DNA of 64,000 nt from Oscarella lobularis (lineage: Eukaryota; Porifera; Homoscleromorpha; Homosclerophorida; Oscarellidae): assembly GCF_947507565.1 (NCBI RefSeq), contig NC_089175.1, forward strand, positions 5,383,733 to 5,447,732, read 5' to 3'. Position 1 is the stretch's first letter. Each line of letters opens with the position of its first letter. The position numbers and the translations under genes were made by a program. Under the pieces are notes generated by a model that was not told the DNA's origin, searched no databases, and saw only the letters and a program-made list of their open reading frames with translations. Positions 53,532 to 64,000 of this stretch are shown piece after piece.

Positions 53532-56363
53532 ATGGTCCAACTCGCATTCGTATCAATATGGTTTTGCTTTTGCTCACCCGTTGCCCTAACGGTAGCCTAT
53601 CCGTCGTGTCCAAATCTTCCCTTCGCCGTCGTTTCGACGGACGCCTCGACTCAGCCGCCGTCTACGACGCCGTTTGACGGCTGCACTTGGCTAACGCAAT
53701 GCCCGGCAACGAACTCAACTGACCCTGACCGATTCGCTGCCTATCCGGAGTCGCCGCCTCGGAACCTCTTGGAAAATCCGCGCTGTTCGTGCGATCGCCG
53801 ATGCGTTCTTTACAACGACTGCTGCAGTCGGGGAGACGTGGCAACGTTCACAAACTCAGAAACTGTACGATTTCTTTCTACAGTACGAGACAATGGGTCT
53901 CTAACGTAACGTTTCCGTTCTCAGGCAGCCTCGTCCGGGTTAGTGTGCGTAAATCCGTCATTCAACTTGGCCCACGCCAAAAGCCAAGCGGAAAACGACC
54001 ACAATCAAGGTTTTGTTAGAGACGTCGTCTATAATCGAAAGACGTCGCGCGGTTGGCACATGCGAACTACGTGCTCGTCTCAGTGGCCCGATGATGAGAC
54101 GACGACGCGTCATCGATGCGAGAATTTCACGCGTTCAGCTCGATTGGCCGATCTCCTTGTTTCTCTTCCTGTCACTACGCGGAACTTTACCTATTCTAAT
54201 ATCTATTGTGCCCAGTGCAATTTTGAAGATGTAGCAGCAAGTGGCCTGACATATTGGACTCCTGTATTATTTTGCGACCTGGGAAGCGGCAACAGCACCC
54301 AAAAGTTGGCGGAATCGAATAACTCAGCTGACACCTTTTTATCCAACTGTTCAATTGCGTACATCAAGGCGCCACAGCTGAATGCCACCGGCATCTATGA
54401 TCCCGTAAGACCTTGTAGAAGATCGGTGAGTACGTGTCTAGGTCACGTGGAGCTAAATGCGAAATTGGGATATAATATATCCGAATCCAATTACACGTGC
54501 TTGAAAGAGAAATGCCATTCTTACACTGACTACATAATGGGTGATGATCCCTTATCTTTTTCTCATTCTCTTGCTAATGGGGAAGGAGCGCTTTATTTTC
54601 GAAATCGCTATTGCGCCTACTGCAACGGACTCGAATTAAACGATCTCTCCTGTAATTCCGAATTCAAAGCGTTCTTACCGTTTTGCTTTGGTTGCACGTC
54701 GTTTTTCTCGGTTTTGGATTTTTCGCCAAGCGGAGGCGTCTCGGCGTCGTTAAAGGAGAGTCAGACAATCGTTACCTTGTCGCGAAGTTGCCCGCTCGGC
54801 TACGTTTACGATCCGTCGCAGCTCAAATGCGTTCTACTGTCGTGCCCCGACGGTTTTGAGTTGGTTGGAAGCGAATGTCGCGCTCCGAGAACTATTTCTA
54901 TTCGACTTTTGCTCCACTCAAACGCGACGGATCTTCAGTCTGTTTTTGCAGGTGTGCTTCCGTTGCAGTTTCAAAATCTTATTCGAGGTTTCTTTATCTT
55001 TGAAAACGTCGGCGTGGGATTTACTGACTATCTAATCTCGAATACGTCTCTCCTCGTCAATTCGACTCTGAAATCTACTGAGTTATCAGACGAGGAGTGG
55101 GCGATAATAAATTCTACAGTATCTAATGTCAGTATATCATTCACTTATCACGGTATTCTCTTCAGCAGCGGAGAAATTGTAGTCAAGTCTATTTCTATTG
55201 GCAATCAGCTCCACTGTGCTCTTATTCAACTGAACGCAAGTCAGTACAACGCGTCGTCTGACGGTTCAATAATTGACCTGACATCTGATCGAACACTGAA
55301 TTCGTCCGAGTACATTTCCTTATCGAATGGCTCGATACAAGTCTGCAATACTTTCGAGAGAACGTTCAACGAAACGACGTCAGTCCTAGTGTGGGACTAC
55401 GACATTGTTTCCATTCTACTGAGTACAATTGTAAGCGCAATTACGGCAGTGATATGCTATGCAATAGCATTCACCTATCTCTTCTTTAAAGATCTTAGAA
55501 ACTATCCTGGTCTTTCTATGGCGAGTTACACCTTTGCACTGGGATCATCGTCAGTTTTAATTATCTTTGGCGCTGGCTTAGTCGACAATCGTTCTCTGTG
55601 CACGTCTATGGGATTTCTCCTTCACTTCTTCACTGTCTCGCATTTCACGTGGTCATCTGTCATTGCCGCTAATGTCGTGCGAACTTTTGTGACGTCAAGT
55701 ATACGAAATCCGGATATGGAGAGAAGATCTCGTCTCAGACGCTACGCCTTAGCGTCGTTGTACGCGTGGAGCACACCGGCAATTATCTGCATTATATGCG
55801 TCATTTTGGACTACGAGTCCGACCTTTCTATTTCCTATTCGTCTGACGTCATCTGTTGGCTGCAGCCGAGTATGGCCGTCTTCATTGCCATGGGAATACC
55901 AGCCAGCGTTATACTCGTATTTAATCTAGGCTGTTTCATCAGGGTCACCGTCGTTCTTCGTAGGGATTTCAAGAGTGCTGCTGCTGTGAGAAAAGAGAAG
56001 TCTTCGGAGAAAATTAAAAAACAATCTCGTGTGTATCTCAGCTTGTTTGCTCTGCTGGGGCTCAGTTTCATTTTCTCTCAAGTCGCTGCGTTTGTTCAGC
56101 AGGACTGGCTTTGGTATTTGTACATGGCAGCGAGTCTGTTTCAGGCAATCGTACTGCTCTTGGTCTTTGTACTAAACGAGAAAGTACGACGTCTTTATAA
56201 GAAGTTTTTCAAATGCGGAGACAAAGGCTTGATGGCGTCGAGTAAAAGCATGTCCGGTCTTGATTCGAGCGGCACCAGGATGACGAAGGTAGTCAGAATG
56301 ACCGATATATCCCACGAATCATCTCCCCCAGCTCCACCAAAAGACGAGTCGTCGCAACTCTAA
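53532..56363 (+). CDS. SMB / Cys-rich ectodomain class-B-like GPCR, gene C
   Basis: Exon 1 (53532-53882) and exon 2 (53925-56363), joined over a 42-bp phase-0 intron, give about 929 residues. The product is close to gene A over its whole length. It has a signal peptide (MVQLAFVSIWFCFCSPVALT), YPSCPNLPFAVV, somatomedin-B-like CSCDRRCVLYNDCC, SSGLVCVNPSFN, YSNIYCAQCNF, RNRYCAYCNGL and CFGCTSF. The 7TM domain follows (YPGLSMASYTFALG, GFLLHFFTVSHFTWSS, LYAWSTPAIICIICV, LFALLGLSFIFSQV). The tail ends PPKDESSQL, like gene A, which may serve as a PDZ-type contact. Cys residues of the ectodomain are conserved with A, whereas loops near 54540-54600 and 54650 vary in length and sequence. The ligand is unknown. 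Confidence 0.88.
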
Positions 56364-56506
56364 GTGAAGCATCAGGTAAACATTTGTAGAGCACGAAAAA
56401 AAGACAGCACGATTCACAGTCATATATTTATTTATTTTCACTCAACGTGCACTTCTAGCTACAAAATAATAAGGAAACAAACACACACACATAAAAGTCT
56501 AGTCTA

Positions 56507-57442
56507 TCACACTTTATAGCCAAGCTTCTTTTTCTCTTTCGTCTTCTTTTTCACGACGTCAATATTTCGATCTTTCCACACGCTCTTGGTCAGTTTCACC
56601 GGTCGATTGCCTATATACTTACCTGCATGGGAGAAAAAAGAGGAAAAGACAATACAATATAAATAATCACGTGATGCTCTTAATTAATAATACCATTCAT
56701 TTCTTTTAGAGCTTTCAAGTAATCGTGACCGTCCGCAAAGCTGATGAATCCGAATCCGCGCGTCTTCCGGGTTCGTTTGTCGCGAATCACTTTCGCCTTT
56801 TGAAACGACGAGTAGTGATTGAACGCTCTCGCCAGCGTGTCGTCAGTCACCTCGTTGCCAAGGTTACCACAAAAAACGCGAAAATCATCTAAAGAATGAA
56901 TTAATTAATTAATACATAAAGGTTATTGAAATTCAAATTCGTCAATTTTTGGAACCTTTGTCCCATTCCAAAAGACTGGGATCGCTCCACGACGATCCGC
57001 CCGCCGTTCGGAGAGCTTTCTTGTTCTTTTTCTTTTGTTTTTCGACGCCTTCGCTGTAGTTTGCCTGCCACTTGCGCTGCTCTTCGTCTGTGATGCGATT
57101 TGCCGGTGTTGGCATTGGAGCTGAAGCGCCTGCGACTCCCATTAGAGAAACGGCTAAAATTGAAGTACCGCACGCTAGACGGGAAATAAAGTCGACGAGT
57201 TTGGGCTTACGCATGGACAAATGAGGCGGGTGAATAGGTGGGCCTAGAGAATGCGGTGAGTAGGTATTGTTTTGATGGCTCTTGGCTCCGTTACCTGAGC
57301 TGTAGCCTTGATCGTGGCCAATTTCCCGTTCGAACCTAAACGGAGTGGTAAATGAGATGCCGAAGCGGATATCCTGAAAGCAAATATCATACCTGGACAT
57401 CTCGTCGGTCAGATAGCCGCGCGAACCGCCGTAGTGAGCCAT
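56507..57442 (-). CDS. RBM42: RNA-binding protein 42 (RBM42)
   Basis: The C-terminal half is diagnostic. A single RRM carries RVFCGNLGNEVTDDTLARAF (RNP2 side) and KTRGFGFISF (RNP1 side). It then runs EMNGKYIGNRPVKLTKSVWK and DRNIDVVKKK with a basic KEKKKLGYKV end, as in animal RBM42. The N-terminal part is Pro/Met-containing and less conserved, with HSLGPPIHPPHLSM and a linker SSWSDPSLLEWDKG before the RRM. Three or more introns break it, at about 56900-56935, 56630-56690 and within 57130-57400. RBM42 acts in nuclear RNA binding and splicing in animals. It shares a 93-bp divergent promoter with TMEM192. Confidence 0.88.
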
Positions 57443-57535
57443 GAACGTTCGCTTTTACGAAGTTCACGTGACATCAAACCCCGTACTGAAAGTGACGTCA
57501 GCCGAGCCCGTAACTTCCTCCTTTGCAAGAAGAGA
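57443..57535. promoter_or_regulatory. Divergent promoter of RBM42 and TMEM192
   Basis: Only 93 bp separate the two start codons. The interval contains TTCACGTGACATCA, an E-box-like CACGTG with a neighbouring TGACATCA, and GTGACGTCAG, a perfect CRE core TGACGTCA. These words are typical of housekeeping divergent promoters. No TATA box was seen. Confidence 0.6.
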
Positions 57536-58610
57536 ATGGTTAGCTTGAACGACGGCGAAAGACGCGGCGTGAGCATTTCCCGAGCGGTAAACTACATTTT
57601 TCTGCATTGTCCTGATTTAGGCGTTCTTTCTCGTCGACAACGAAACGATCAGCGCGGGTTCGATCAACTCCACGCCGATAATCGTCGACGAAATCCCGCT
57701 GATGACAAAACCGACGTTCCATCGACTCAACACGGAATGGATAGCCGTACTCGACATCGTCATCCTCGTAAGAAACGCGAAGAAAACGCTCAATTTGCGA
57801 AACCTAATCCGGGACCCATTTTTTTTTCTTTAGATTGCCTTCGTCGTCGCTCTTTTCGTTTGCGGCGAACAACAAACGCCATCGTGGCCGCGGTCAGACG
57901 CGAACGCGCGGCCATTTCAATTTTTCGCCTTCGTTCACGCTCTCGTCTGGTTTTGGATCTTCGTTTCCGATCGCGTCATGCAACGTCTTCACCAAAAGTC
58001 CCGGCAGCGGGGCTATTTGGGCTTCTATAGGCAAACGCGCAATTTACGTCGAATTCCTATGTTCACATTTTCGTGCGGTACACTACACGCAGATCTCCTA
58101 ATTGATTTATTAAATTTGATACTTATTAATTTTTAGGCAATGCACTCGTTTTGATTATTGTTGCTATTGCCGGAAGTCCGAGCGAGGAAACCGTTCCTTG
58201 GTTATCTTCGGGATTTCGTTGGGTGTATTGCATTGGAATTGTTTCGATCTTAGAGACGGTTGTTGCAGTGCCAGCTCTCCTTAGCTATATTGGTATGGTT
58301 TACGTAAGTCAACGTATTGATTTTATTTATATGCGTTCTGATAGTGAAGACGGCTAAATTTAATGGGGCCAAGCCTGTTGCTGATGTAGAAGAGGAATTG
58401 GTTCAGAATTCCATGCCTAGTTATGCTGAGCTTGGATTTAGGTTATTGGAATAAATTTTGCTAATAATTTTATAATTTGGTACATTTAGGAATGAGGGTC
58501 GTCTTGAGGAAGTTCTCGAGAAGCAGGCGGATATGATACGCTACTTGCAGCAGCACAATGCTGACCTGGGACGACGGATCGTTCAGTTGACGACACAAGG
58601 TGGACAGTAA
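57536..58610 (+). CDS. TMEM192: Transmembrane protein 192 (TMEM192)
   Basis: Seven or so short exons encode a four-helix membrane protein of lysosomes and late endosomes. In order: [20 protein letters not shown], membrane segments around [11 protein letters not shown] and [17 protein letters not shown], then [20 protein letters not shown] and [21 protein letters not shown] and [15 protein letters not shown]. The diagnostic soluble tail is [20 protein letters not shown]. These match the animal TMEM192 order, including the RGY-x-x-FYR stretch. Splice sites are ordinary (GTAAACT...TTTAG, GTAAGAA...TTTAG, GTACACT...TTTAG). The ATG at 57536 gives the shortest leader with in-frame content. Human TMEM192 is a dimer; its function is not well defined. 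Confidence 0.88.
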
Positions 58611-58964
58611 ATCGTAAAATGGATATTCATATTTTTTTGTTACGTAGCGCGCGCGTGACTTTGGGTTAAGTTATTGCATCAATAAGTATGCTACACTTTT
58701 TTTGCGCGAAATTAATTGCACAGTCGCGTATCGAAGACACTTTTTGTTACGTTTTCTTGCCGATAAATTCCGAGTTTGAGTAGGGATTGCTTCGATTAGA
58801 GGCGATTTTTGCCGGCTCGGCCGAAGCCGTGTTCTCTCCGCATGCGCAGTGTGATCGTTCGGAGATCGAGAGCCACGAGGTGAGCGTTTTCGCTCGTTCT
58901 TTGCTTAGCACAAGCGAATCAGCCTTTCCGTACTTCAACGACGTTATTTCGTAGTGTATCTGCT

Positions 58965-59709
58965 ATGGCAACGAAAACGAAACCAGCGAAACAGCCGGCA
59001 ACGGTAAAAGACGTGTCTCCGCACGCTCTCAACAAAGCATTCGCCGCCTTTCTCAAAAAGTAAGGACAGAGCACACCTAATCGGAGCTCTCGAGCGCTCG
59101 CGATTACGCGCAAACGTGCCGGGGTCCCCCGCGAGGGTATCTAACCCATCTTTTGCGCAGATCAAACCGACTGAAAGTTCCCACGTGGGTCGACATCGTC
59201 AAAACGGGTCGCCACAAGGAACTGGCACCGTACGATCGCGACTGGTACTTCATTCGTGCTGGTAAGACAACGCGTAGGCGCATCGCGACTAAAAAAAGAC
59301 GCGAAATCGCGCATCTCGCAGCCTCGGTCGCTCGACAAGTCTATCTACGCGGCGGACAAGGCGTCGGCGCGCTAACGCGACGCTACGGCGGTGAGTCGAA
59401 ACGATTTTGAGCGTTCGTGAGTGAAATGGGGCCCCGCCCATTCGTTTTTATCGCAGGACGAAAGCGCAACGGCACGCGACCCGGTCATTTTCAACGCGGC
59501 TCGTCGTCGGTAGCGCGTTGGGTGCTAAAGTCGCTAGAAGGAATGAATCTAATCGAGAAGGATCCCAATGGGTATGAGTGGGCGTGGCACAAAAAGATGT
59601 ATATTTTATTTATCATATACGTTCGTTTCTGCGCAGCGGAAGAAAGATAACGTCTCAGGGGCAGCGTGATTTGGATCGAATTGCGAATCAAGTGGCCGAA
59701 CAGAAGTGA
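58965..59709 (+). CDS. RPS19: 40S ribosomal protein S19 (eS19)
   Basis: Five exons encode a complete eS19, a component of the 40S head needed for 18S rRNA maturation. It starts [20 protein letters not shown], then [74 protein letters not shown] and [14 protein letters not shown] at the stop. The basic Arg face is intact. Introns are about 60-100 bp and phase-consistent. The upstream 350 bp holds no other gene. The gene ends only 85 bp from the end of XRCC1, which is on the other strand. Confidence 0.95.
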
Positions 59710-59794
59710 GACGTTTTTACATAAAGTCCGTCTGGCTTCTTGATCCGAAATAAAAAAATATTGTAATCGAAAAGGGGGTATGTGCGTGTAGCAA

Positions 59795-62390
59795 TTATTG
59801 GGGAATGACCGCGTATCTTTGATGGGGAACGAGTTTCTTTTGCTCGTGGCACGTGTAGATCCACTTGGGCTTGACGAATTGTAAAGAAGAATTGTCGCCC
59901 AATGCCTAATAGGGTAATAATCAATAATCAATAATAATTAATTATTTTACTTTGTCGAAGTTGCTATCCCATTCGGATGCTGTGACGACGTACGTCACTT
60001 TGTCCGACATGTAGTCTTCAAGAACACTAAAATTCTCGATTAAAATACCTTGATTTTATTATTAGTTTTCGCTGTACCCGTTATATGCGGTTACGTAGCG
60101 TCTTAGGCGTCGTTCCACTTCCTCCTTGAACTGTCCGTACAGGAGAAAGTGAAGGTTGGTGAAGATATCGGGTAGAGGCTCAAATTTGGCGGGAATTTCC
60201 TCCACACAGTTCTCATCCACGTCCGTATCGCTCTCCTCCTTAGAATTGGTCTTTTCGGTCGATGATTTGGGGGCATCTGCTGCAGATATTACTCTAAATT
60301 GAAAATAAATAAATAAATAAATAATCATATGACAAAAAACTCCTATGTGTACTTTTGAATTTCATCATCAGTGTCTTCACTATCGTACATAATTTTTGAC
60401 TTCTTAGCAGCCGGAGGCGCTGCTTTCTTTGCAGTAGATGAAACTGCAAAAGAATAATATTATTTATCCAATTTAGCCAGTGATTGACCCACCTTTAGTT
60501 TTCCTTTCTTCTTCGTCGTCATCTTCAGAGTCACTATCAATGATTGCAACGCGTCTTAGCGAAGGCTTAGGCTTGCTACTCGGCTTCTTTCTAGGGGGAG
60601 GCTCCTCCTCAGAGTCGTCCTCGCTCGAACTGTCAGGCCGCTTGCTTGGTGCAAACCCATATCTAAGATTTTGATATTAGAGTACGTGTATATAGAGAAT
60701 TGAAGTGTGCAGCTGTGACCTTTGAGCTGGCAATAGGACGCCTTGTCTATGGGAGTCCAATATCCAATCCTTCTTGACAATTATTCCATTTGCAGCTACA
60801 GAGAGCCACATTCACGTGAAATCAAAATATAAATAAATGAATAAATTACCTTTGACTTGATTAAATTTTGGAGTATTAGGAAAAGCGCAACTGTGGATGG
60901 ACAAAGTGCTACATGCTTCCTGCCTCCGGGAGCTTTACTTACATCAAGTGAGTAGATTTGGTATTCCAGTCGGATGAGTATTTGGCTCCCATGGCAATTG
61001 CCTTATCGCGCAGTTCACCGCGATAGGGATTCTGAAAGCCGCTTAGCACAATAGTAACACCACTCTACGTCACATTAATTAACAGTATTAGAGCAGCCTC
61101 CCTGTTATATATATATGCTAACCATAATTTTATTGAAAGGGGTAGTGGATTCTTCTGGAGACAAAATGTTAATAGGGAACATTGGGGCACTGATTTTTTA
61201 CGTGTGCGCTTTTTGGGTGGTGGTGGACGAGGAGCTGGTGACCCTAGAGCAGTAATAATAACAGTGAGTGTTTGGTGTACATTAATTTAATAATTATACC
61301 GCTTTCTGGCTTTGCTACAATCTGTTTCGTCTCCGTGTTGGTAAGCTAGAAAGAAAATGATACAAACAATCCTCAGTTTTATGTATACTTACCCTCGCTG
61401 GAATTTTTATTTGCGATGATGATGATGATGATGATGATGATATTGGAGCTGGCCCAGACACTTGACTTTCGTCACTTTGCTTTTTAAAGGCAGAGCCCAC
61501 GGTGACGTCATCTGAGGCATCATCTCGCAATTTGAAACCGCCAAACGAAAGCTATTTAATAAAAAAATAATTAAAAAGTAACAAACAACTACATGGCTTA
61601 ACCGAATCCTTAGAAGAAGCCTCCTGGGGTCCTAAGAATCTCACAAAAGATAGGCCATATTTTACAGTCTAAATATGCATTATTAGTATTGATTTGAATG
61701 GTTATCATCGTGCCTTGTTATAAGGCTGCGTGCATATGATTTTGACTCGATCCCATTTCTCCTTCACTGTCGTCTTATTGAGATTATCCATACCTATTAA
61801 TTAAACTTATTAGGCAAAAGTCAAAGTCAAAAAGATTTTTTCATCTAACCGAACATGCGTACACGACTTGCATTAGCACCGTTCTTGCAATCAGACGGAC
61901 TCATAAACGACGACGTGACCAAAAGAACCTTAATTAATTACAATTAAATAAAAATTATTTACGTTATATATATTAATAATTAACCTTGTAATCTGGGTCA
62001 TCGGAGCTGGAGCGGTTCACCAAAACTTCGATAAAAGCCGACCAATCGTTTCCTAGAGCGACTTTCGAGGAGGCAATTTTTGATAAAATGTTTTCGTTTT
62101 ACCGATATCGATTCCGTGTATTTCGCTCGCTTTTTCGAGCTATTGAAATCAACGTCACGAGAGAATTTCCTTAGGAAAGCGTTTTGCCTGGAGTATGACG
62201 GATGCTTGCTTTTCTCCGGCCTCCTGGCAATTCCACTTGCGAAAGGCGTCCGCTTTGAGGAGATTCTTGGCGCAGTGGGTCTACGGAAGGTTGCATCTTC
62301 TCCCGGGGACTCTGCCGCTGTTCTATAAATCGATTTTACAGGATCTTCACTGCTGAAAGACACGACGTCGCTGATTGGAAGGTCGGGCAT
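59795..62390 (-). CDS. XRCC1: DNA repair scaffold XRCC1
   Basis: The gene encodes the scaffold for single-strand-break repair that gathers DNA polymerase beta, PARP1 and ligase III. The N-terminal domain starts MPDLPISDVVSFSSEDP (ATG 62390) and continues FRKWNCQEAGEKQASVILQ, EKASEIHGIDIG, NDWSAFIEVLVNRSSSDDP and LLVTSSFMSPSD, the pol-beta binding fold. BRCT1 lies near 61030-60830 (SGFQNPYRGELRDKAIAMGA then YSSDWNTKSTHL). An acidic Ser-rich linker follows (60700-60240, CK2-like sites). BRCT2 is LHFLLYGQFKEEVERRLRRY, EDYMSDKVTYVV and LQFVKPKWIYTCHEQKKLVP, with the stop at 59795. Small introns throughout restore all frames; the first exon boundary (62200-62340) is the least certain. Confidence 0.9.
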
Positions 62391-63144
62391 GACTGAACGC
62401 GAAAATTCGGCGAAAATAAGCGCCGCTGAAGTCTTCCGCTAGCGCGCTAAGATTTGCCACGTGCTCACGTGCTACGATCTATGCGCTCTTCGCTCTGGTG
62501 CTTCGAGGAGCGCCGGAAATTCACGCTTGTAGCAGCAGTTTTGAAGATGGTTCATTAGTCACGTGGTTACCTCCAGCGGCCCACGACGCTCTTACGAAAA
62601 AAGGCGTCCGCCTTTGAGAGACGCCGCGAGTCCGAGAAAGAAGAGAACGAGACGTGTATACTCGGGGGGTCATTTCTCGGGAAGCCCGTCGTCAATGCCC
62701 TATTTTAGACAAGGACAACGTTGTACGATGAACCGGAAGTCGTTGGGCGGGAAACGTGCCTAATGAATTGTATACAGTACGAAAATTGTCAAAATTGGAT
62801 CTCTTCCAGGCGCGCGTCGCCAGGCGGTCTACGACGTGAGGAACTGTATTCATAGTACGGCAGCACATTGAAAACAAAATCTTGGTGAATCAACTTACGT
62901 GGATGACAGGAACTCCGGCTCACTTAGCAGGGCCCTATAGTCCCGCCCGTCTTCCCTGCCAGAATCCTACAAAGTAGTGGATCCCGCTCTCGCCAGATTT
63001 CACCTCGCTCTCTCGCGGACGTACGTGTCTCTCGTCGCGCGCGCGCCCGCGTCTCGTCGTCCAAAGCGCTTTCTATACAACTGTTGGAAGAAATCCCCTT
63101 CTCGCCCGTACGTCCAAGCATTCGATCGTTAAAAGAACGCAAAG
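62391..63144. other. Divergent intergenic region, XRCC1 / LDLR-A gene
   Basis: About 750 bp separate the two starts. GCCACGTGCTCACGTGCTAC near 62456 holds E-box-like CACGTG words close to the XRCC1 start. No convincing gene was seen between. Confidence 0.5.
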
Positions 63145-64000
63145 ATGGGCATACGAAGTCCCGCCGTACTCGTTGTAGCGGCCCTATGTATCAGCCTAAG
63201 GCTCGGTAAGCCGTAAAGCGCGCGATCGAGTCGCGTGAGTCGCGTGCCTCGAGAAGAACCCTCTTGTTCGCTTCTTCGGCATTTTCTGCGCTAAAATAGT
63301 TCCTGCCCGTCCGTTCCTTGGCGCACTGCCAGGACTAATTTGATATACTTTCGGCCGTCGCCGCGTCTTCGCGCCTGTTCGCTGTTCTAATTTTGAAAAA
63401 ACTCTCTTCTTAGCGGATATATGTACGGAGCGCGCCGACGTGCTCTTTTCGTGCAAGTCGGGCGCGTTCAATTGCGTCTCGCGATCGTTCGTCTGCGACG
63501 GCGAAAACGATTGCGATAAGGGCGAAGACGAACACAACTGCGGAGTCGGTGAGACGAAAAGCGTTCAATTCGATTAGGCTAGGCGACCACGTGTCAACTA
63601 CCACGTGAGGGGCTCCATTCAAAAAAGACGTTTACTGAGTAAAATCGGGGAGATAGACACGCATTCATGATTTGTTTTGGGTCACCCCTGAGCGCGGTAT
63701 AGCCTAGTCTAGTCTAGCGTCCCCTGAGGGGCCTCCCTCCTAAGAATTCCTTTCATTCGCGTAGATTGTGAAAGTAACGGCTTGTTCCGTTGCGCCATCG
63801 GGCACCCGTGCATCCCAGGCTCGTGGAAATGCGACGGCGACAACGACTGCGTCGACGGATCCGATGAAACGACGACGCTATGCGGAACAAGTCAGCGAAA
63901 ATAGAAACAAATCGATTTATCCTATTGACTGTTTCTAATAATAGAGTGCGACGGAGCCCGTGAATTCTACTGCGGTTCCGGCGAGTGCATAGGGGCGTCT
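63145..64000 (+). CDS. LDL-receptor class A repeat protein, 5-prime part (runs off window)
   Basis: Exon 1 (63145-63205) encodes a signal peptide ([20 protein letters not shown]). Each following exon encodes one LDLR class A repeat. The first is [20 protein letters not shown] with [12 protein letters not shown] (63414-63548). The second is [20 protein letters not shown] with DCVDGSDE (about 63766-63890). The third begins [14 protein letters not shown] at the window edge. The Ca-binding Asp/Glu box and six-Cys pattern are intact in both complete repeats. One repeat per exon and the absence of an EGF or propeller module so far leave the family open: LDLR/LRP-type endocytic receptor, or another LDLRA-bearing protein. 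The remainder lies outside the window. Confidence 0.85.

Noticed and set aside
62563-62877. Short open frames between XRCC1 and the LDLR-A gene on both strands
   Set aside because: Basic, low-information sequence without domain, splice context or similarity to anything I know.

Overview
The window reads as compact metazoan genomic DNA: multi-exon genes with very short introns (many of 40-75 bp), GT-AG splicing and animal gene families (animal heme peroxidases, inward-rectifier K+ channels, class B-like GPCRs, XRCC1, RBM42, TMEM192, DDX60, CARD and death-fold exons, collagen with a TNF/C1q-like head, actinoporin-like proteins). Gene density, tiny introns and this repertoire suggest a sponge, possibly a homoscleromorph such as Oscarella. 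That is inference; no marker gene proves it.

Layout. 0.3-9.4 kb: dispersed repeats, a frame-broken CARD ORF, a USP2-like protease whose catalytic Cys appears to be Gly, duplicated gene scraps, a secreted TSP1-like/vWA gene and a secreted precursor ending in a basic Trp-rich peptide. 10.5-17.7 kb: a complete DDX60-type DEIH helicase. 18-21 kb: an actinoporin-like gene and a collagen/TNF-C1q-like gene. 21.9-23.7 kb: a fold-back transposon with target-site duplication and a GTGATCAC minisatellite. 24-26.6 kb: a broken Kir/peroxidase copy and TPR exons. 26.9-29.9 kb: a Kelch/coiled-coil/TKL-kinase fusion. 30.5-34.4 kb: a death-domain exon, a second actinoporin-like copy and LRR scraps. 34.6-49.3 kb: an amplified tail-to-tail unit, Kir channel (+) followed by heme peroxidase (-), in intact and decayed copies around an ALDH scrap. 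41.7-56.4 kb: three intact somatomedin-B/class-B-like GPCR genes with remnants. 56.5-64 kb: single-copy housekeeping genes (RBM42, TMEM192, RPS19, XRCC1), then the start of an LDLR-A repeat protein.

Two modes of evolution are visible. The last 8 kb is conserved, intact and tightly packed, with a 93-bp divergent promoter and an 85-bp convergent gap. The first 56 kb is a birth-and-death region rich in recent duplicates, frameshifts, truncations and dispersed blocks. Much of it has defence or signalling associations (DDX60, CARD/death fold, deubiquitinase, TNF-like, pore-forming-like and cationic-peptide genes). Exon boundaries were deduced by eye from splice signals and family similarity. Gene ends are firmer than internal exons, especially for DDX60 (11.4-12.5 kb) and the collagen gene.
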